A stretch of DNA of 64,000 bases, taken from Polaribacter sargassicola. GTDB taxonomy: Bacteria > Bacteroidota > Bacteroidia > Flavobacteriales > Flavobacteriaceae. Positions 60,529 to 64,000 of the stretch are shown one piece after another. The position numbers and the translations under genes were made by a program. Where the stretch lies: contig NZ_JAHDAU010000002.1 of assembly GCF_021991835.1 (NCBI RefSeq), positions 62,001 to 126,000 on the forward strand, written 5' to 3'. The notes under the pieces were generated by a model, which worked only from the letters and a program-made list of their open reading frames with translations, searched no databases and was not told the DNA's origin. Position 1 is the first letter of the stretch. Each line of letters begins with the position of its first letter.

Positions 60529-60562
60529 AAACCCTTACAATCTAAAGATTGTAAGGGTTTTT
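60529..60562 (-). terminator. Terminator after tRNA-Ser
   Basis: A stem of AACCCTTACAATCT / AGATTGTAAGGGTT with a very small loop lies directly downstream of the tRNA on the minus strand. Confidence 0.85.
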
Positions 60563-60563
60563 G

Positions 60564-60648
60564 CGGAGAAAGAGGGATTCGAACCCCCGGACCTGTTACA
60601 GTCAACAGTTTTCAAGACTGCCGCATTCGACCACTCTGCCATTTCTCC
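60564..60648 (-). tRNA. tRNA-Ser (anticodon TGA)
   Basis: The 85-nt gene folds into a serine-type cloverleaf with a 7-bp acceptor stem (GGAGAAA / TTTCTCC), D arm, anticodon loop CTTGAAA (anticodon TGA, reading UCA and other UCN codons), a long variable arm typical of serine tRNA, and the T arm GGTTCGAATCC. The discriminator base is G, as expected for serine. The terminal CCA is not encoded. Confidence 0.97.
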
Positions 60649-60890
60649 AAGTGTCTCATCAGGTATTCCCTGAATGCGGATGCAAATATATAAAGTTTTT
60701 TCAATTTGAAAGAAAAAAAACTAAATTATTTTTGATTTTTTTTGAATATCATTTTTTATTATTTATAACAGGTTAAAAATCAATTCATTTATATAAATTA
60801 TAGTTTTTAGAAATCGTTACAAACATCTAATAAACGCATATCATCTAAAGTTGTTTCGTATATTTGTGGCTATTATTCTAAAATTTAGTT

Positions 60891-61955
60891 ATGTCGTTTA
60901 ATTCTTTCGGAAATTTATTAAAAGTTACAACGTATGGAGAATCTCATGGAACTGCAATTGGTGGTGTTATAGATGGTTTTCCAGCAGGGTTAAAAGTTGA
61001 CTTTGATGCTATACAAGCAGAATTAGACAGACGTAAACCTGGGCAATCTAAAATTGTTACCCAGCGTAAAGAACCAGATACTGTAGAGTTTCATTCTGGT
61101 ATTTTTGAAGGTGTTACTACCGGTACTTCTATTGGTTTTGTTATTAAAAACACCAATCAGAAATCTAAAGACTACAATCATAATACAAATGTTTACAGAC
61201 CGTCTCATGCAGATTATACGTATGATAAAAAATATGGTATTAGAGATTATAGAGGTGGTGGTAGAAGTTCTGCTCGTGAAACTGCCAATTGGGTAGTTGC
61301 GGGTGCTTTGGCTAAACAATTAGTTGCTAGCATGGATATTAATGCATTTACCTCTTCTGTAGGAGATATTTTTATAGACAAACCTTATCAAGAATTAGAT
61401 TTTTCTAGAACTGAAGATAATATCGTTCGTTGCCCAGATGCAGATAGTGCAGAAAAAATGATTACAAGAATTCAGGAAATTAGAAAAGCTGGTGATACCA
61501 TTGGTGGTACTGTAACTTGTGTTGCTAAAAATGTACCTGTTGGTTTGGGAGAACCTATTTTTAATAAATTACATGCTCAATTGGGTAGCGCGATGTTATC
61601 TATAAATGCGGTAAAAGGTTTTGAATTTGGTAGTGGATTCTGTGGTGCTAAGATGAAAGGTTCTGAACACAATGATGTTTTTAATACTGATGGTTCTACT
61701 GCCTCTAATTTATCTGGCGGAATACAAGGTGGTATTAGTAACGGAATGGATATTTATTTTAGAGTAGCTTTTAAACCTGTTGCTACTATTATGAGAAACC
61801 AACAAACCATAAACTCTGAAGGTGATCTTACAGAAATTACGGGTAAAGGACGTCATGATCCGTGTGTTGTACCAAGAGCTGTACCTATTGTAGAAGCAAT
61901 GACTGCTTTAGTTTTAGCTGATTTTTGGTTATTAAATAAAACAAGACAAGTTTAA
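60891..61955 (+). CDS. aroC: Chorismate synthase
   Basis: The 354-residue enzyme makes chorismate, the last common step to aromatic amino acids and folate, using reduced flavin. Family motifs are [20 protein letters not shown] (about 6-25), [48 protein letters not shown] and [18 protein letters not shown]. Length is standard. Confidence 0.97.
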   Translation: MSFNSFGNLLKVTTYGESHGTAIGGVIDGFPAGLKVDFDAIQAELDRRKPGQSKIVTQRKEPDTVEFHSGIFEGVTTGTSIGFVIKNTNQKSKDYNHNTNVYRPSHADYTYDKKYGIRDYRGGGRSSARETANWVVAGALAKQLVASMDINAFTSSVGDIFIDKPYQELDFSRTEDNIVRCPDADSAEKMITRIQEIRKAGDTIGGTVTCVAKNVPVGLGEPIFNKLHAQLGSAMLSINAVKGFEFGSGFCGAKMKGSEHNDVFNTDGSTASNLSGGIQGGISNGMDIYFRVAFKPVATIMRNQQTINSEGDLTEITGKGRHDPCVVPRAVPIVEAMTALVLADFWLLNKTRQV

Positions 61956-62035
61956 TTTATTACATCTTAAAAATTAAGAATAACTTTTATAAGTTCTAAA
62001 TTTATTTATCTTTATCCAAAAACTATTTCATTTCT

Positions 62036-63130
62036 GTGGATAAAAGTAGATTGTATTTTATTGATATTGTGCGTGCTTTTGCCATTTTAATGATGTTACA
62101 AGGGCATTTTATAGATACTTTATTAGCCACTTCTTACAGAGATACTAATAATATTGCTTTTAATATTTGGTCTTATTTTAGAGGTATTACGGCTCCTACT
62201 TTTTTTACAATTTCTGGTTTAATTTTTACTTATCTTTTATTAAGAGCTAAAACAAAAGGCTTAGAAAACAAAAGAATGATAAAAGGACTTACAAGAGGAT
62301 TCTTTTTAATTGGTGTAGGTTATGTATTAAGAATTCCTATTTTTAGTTGGTTGGCTGGTAAATTTAATTCTTATTTCCTGGTAATTGACGTGCTTCAAAT
62401 AATAGGTTTAAGTTTAATATTTATTATCTGTATTTATTTTCTTTGTAATAAAAAAACGACACTTTTTGCTATTATCAGCTTAATTTTAGGGGTTACTATT
62501 TTTATTACAGAGCCTTTATACAGAAACTTGAATATTACATCTATTCCTGTTTTTTTAAACAATTACATTTCTAAAAGTAACGGCTCTATTTTTACCATTT
62601 TACCTTGGGCCGGTTATGTTTGTTTTGGTGCATTTTTAGCAACCATTTTTAATAAAAATTTACTTAAGAAAAACTTTAAAAAAACAGTTATTTTTAGTTT
62701 TTTAATTATTGGCTGTGTATTTATTTTTTACTCTTCTCTAATTCTAGCATTTTTATCAAAATTATGCAACTTTCAATTATTAATGGATGCTGCTAGCTAT
62801 AATTATCTTTTTACTCGCTTTGGAAACGTATTAATTATTTTTGCATTTTTTTACAGTTTAGAAGCGTATTTAAAATTTCCACTAATTTTAAAAATAGGAC
62901 AAAAAACATTGTCTATTTATGTAATTCACTTTATTATTATCTACGGAAGTTTTACAGGTTTAGGGCTAAAAAAAATTATTGGTAAAAATCTAAATCCAAC
63001 AGAGGCCATTATTGGCGCTATTTTGTTCTTAGTTGCTGTTTGTATTATTTCTTTTTATTACGCGCAAACAAATGCTTTTTTATATGCCAAACTCACCAAA
63101 ATATTTAACAAACTAAAAAGTAAATCTTAA
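62036..63130 (+). CDS. Heparan-alpha-glucosaminide N-acetyltransferase-like membrane protein
   Basis: The 364-residue inner-membrane protein has about ten helices and begins RLYFIDIVRAFAILMMLQGH, followed by FRGITAPTFFTISGLIFTYL, the signature of the HGSNAT/DUF1624-like acyltransferase group. Members move an acyl group across the membrane onto a sugar; the substrate here is unknown. It starts with GTG at 62036; no ATG fits better. The esterase gene follows after 6 bp, so the two are co-transcribed and may act on the same acylated glycan. Confidence 0.85.
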   Translation: MDKSRLYFIDIVRAFAILMMLQGHFIDTLLATSYRDTNNIAFNIWSYFRGITAPTFFTISGLIFTYLLLRAKTKGLENKRMIKGLTRGFFLIGVGYVLRIPIFSWLAGKFNSYFLVIDVLQIIGLSLIFIICIYFLCNKKTTLFAIISLILGVTIFITEPLYRNLNITSIPVFLNNYISKSNGSIFTILPWAGYVCFGAFLATIFNKNLLKKNFKKTVIFSFLIIGCVFIFYSSLILAFLSKLCNFQLLMDAASYNYLFTRFGNVLIIFAFFYSLEAYLKFPLILKIGQKTLSIYVIHFIIIYGSFTGLGLKKIIGKNLNPTEAIIGAILFLVAVCIISFYYAQTNAFLYAKLTKIFNKLKSKS

Positions 63131-63136
63131 ATTAAA

Positions 63137-64000
63137 ATGAAAATAATTTTATTTATTATTTCTTTATTCTTCTTTCTAAATACTTACTCTCAAAAACCTT
63201 ATCTAGAAAAAACAGCTAAATTTTCTGAAAGAACATATACGTATCAACGTATAAAAAAAGAGAAAAATTTAAAGTTAGATTTTTACAAACCTAAAAAAAT
63301 TAAAGGGAAAGTGCCTTTATTAATATATGTTCACGGAGGTGGATTTTCTGGAGGAAGTAGAAGCGATAAAATTTCTAAAGATTTTGCCATAGAAATGGCA
63401 GCACATGGTTATGCTGTAGCTTCTATATCTTACCGTTTAACTATGAAAGGAATTGGTTTTGGTTGTACAACAAACGCTGCATTAAAAATACAAGCTTTTA
63501 ATGATGTTTCTAAAGATATTAGTTATGCTGTACAATACTTTTTAAAACGTAATAGAAAATTTAAAATAGATACAGATAAAATAATTTTGGTAGGCTCTAG
63601 CGCTGGTGCAGAAGCTGTTTTAAACTTAGCTTATGTTTATGAGAATAAGATTTTAGATGCTAACTTTAAATTTGCTGGTATTATTGCCATGGCTGGTGCT
63701 ACAATTTCTGTTGATAAAATTAACGAAAAAACAGCCATTCCTACGCAACTTTTTCATGGAATAAAAGATAATTTAGTGCCTTATAACGTGGCTTCTCATC
63801 ATTATTGTAAAAAAGACGCTACTGGATATTTACCTCTTTTTGGATCTAAAGCAATTGCAGATAAATTAAAATCGTTAAACAAACCTTTTTATTTATACAG
63901 CATTAAAGAAGGAGATCATAGTTGGAATGCAAGACCTATTTATCAATGTAAAAATGAAATCATAGATTTTTTATATTATGATGTCTTACATCCTAAAAAC
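63137..64000 (+). CDS. Alpha/beta-hydrolase esterase, cut by the window end
   Basis: The open frame starts at 63137 and runs off the right edge (288 codons seen). A signal peptide (ending NTYSQ) is followed by an alpha/beta-hydrolase fold with the oxyanion motif YVHGGGFSGGSRSD (about 71-84), the nucleophile elbow LVGSSAGAEAVLNL (about 154), an Asp region HGIKDNLVPYN and the catalytic His in IKEGDHSWNA. It resembles acetyl-esterase/lipase-type carboxylesterases. The final part is missing only because the window ends. Confidence 0.85.
   Translation, partial: MKIILFIISLFFFLNTYSQKPYLEKTAKFSERTYTYQRIKKEKNLKLDFYKPKKIKGKVPLLIYVHGGGFSGGSRSDKISKDFAIEMAAHGYAVASISYRLTMKGIGFGCTTNAALKIQAFNDVSKDISYAVQYFLKRNRKFKIDTDKIILVGSSAGAEAVLNLAYVYENKILDANFKFAGIIAMAGATISVDKINEKTAIPTQLFHGIKDNLVPYNVASHHYCKKDATGYLPLFGSKAIADKLKSLNKPFYLYSIKEGDHSWNARPIYQCKNEIIDFLYYDVLHPKN

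Overview
The window is AT-rich chromosomal DNA from a member of the Bacteroidota, most likely a marine flavobacterium (family Flavobacteriaceae; the genus cannot be fixed from sequence alone). Supporting signs are TAnnTTTG-type promoter boxes, lipoproteins with short signal peptides, Bacteroidota-specific families (DUF4270, DUF2490, DUF2452, Lacal_2735, HU-like proteins, DUF6428) and the local gene order tgt/lptF-G.

Region 1 (1-10.7 kb, all minus strand) is the most striking part. An ECF sigma factor gene (10123-10722) is followed by five transcription units. Each unit is preceded by the same bipartite element (CAAG, exactly 18 bp, TCTAA) and each ends in its own hairpin terminator. The units encode a small membrane protein (possible anti-sigma) with a Spy/CpxP-like protein; an EF-hand protein with a CotH-like kinase lipoprotein; two YHYH proteins, a YwqK-like repeat lipoprotein and an SCO copper chaperone; an arylsulfotransferase-like lipoprotein; and a VTC-type polyphosphate polymerase domain protein with a DUF4956 membrane protein and a DUF2490 outer-membrane barrel. 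I read this as one sigma-controlled cell-envelope regulon built around calcium, copper and phosphate (or polyphosphate) chemistry.

Region 2 (10.7-39.7 kb) is mostly housekeeping: an MscS channel, a glycosyltransferase, a second sigma factor, a laterally acquired DUF4393 gene, lipA, a dipeptidase lipoprotein, an ABC permease, argS, lpdA, a LysM protein, accA, an EamA transporter, LptF/G, tgt (lacking the usual zinc cysteines), a pseudouridine synthase, an outer-membrane protein with DUF4270, a kelch lipoprotein, a LytS/LytTR two-component pair, AlkB, a complete arsenic resistance operon and a SYLF protein.

Region 3 (39.7-54 kb, all minus strand) is a defence island. It is a type I restriction-modification locus with two hsdM genes separated by a DUF262/HNH (GmrSD-like) gene, one hsdS and a distal hsdR. 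Between hsdS and hsdR sit a GIY-YIG gene broken by one in-frame stop, a PD-(D/E)XK-like protein overlapping an unknown protein, a DarT/DarG toxin-antitoxin pair and a winged-helix regulator with two matching operator repeats. A truncated WYL-type regulator stands at the upstream end.

Region 4 (54-64 kb) has an HU-like protein, two gene-poor stretches with folded repeats, a photolyase/cryptochrome operon with its usual small partner genes (DUF2256, TIGR03643, DUF2452, Lacal_2735), an orphan ORF with a promoter and a folded leader, tRNA-Ser(TGA), aroC, a heparan-alpha-glucosaminide N-acetyltransferase-like membrane protein, and an esterase cut off by the window end.
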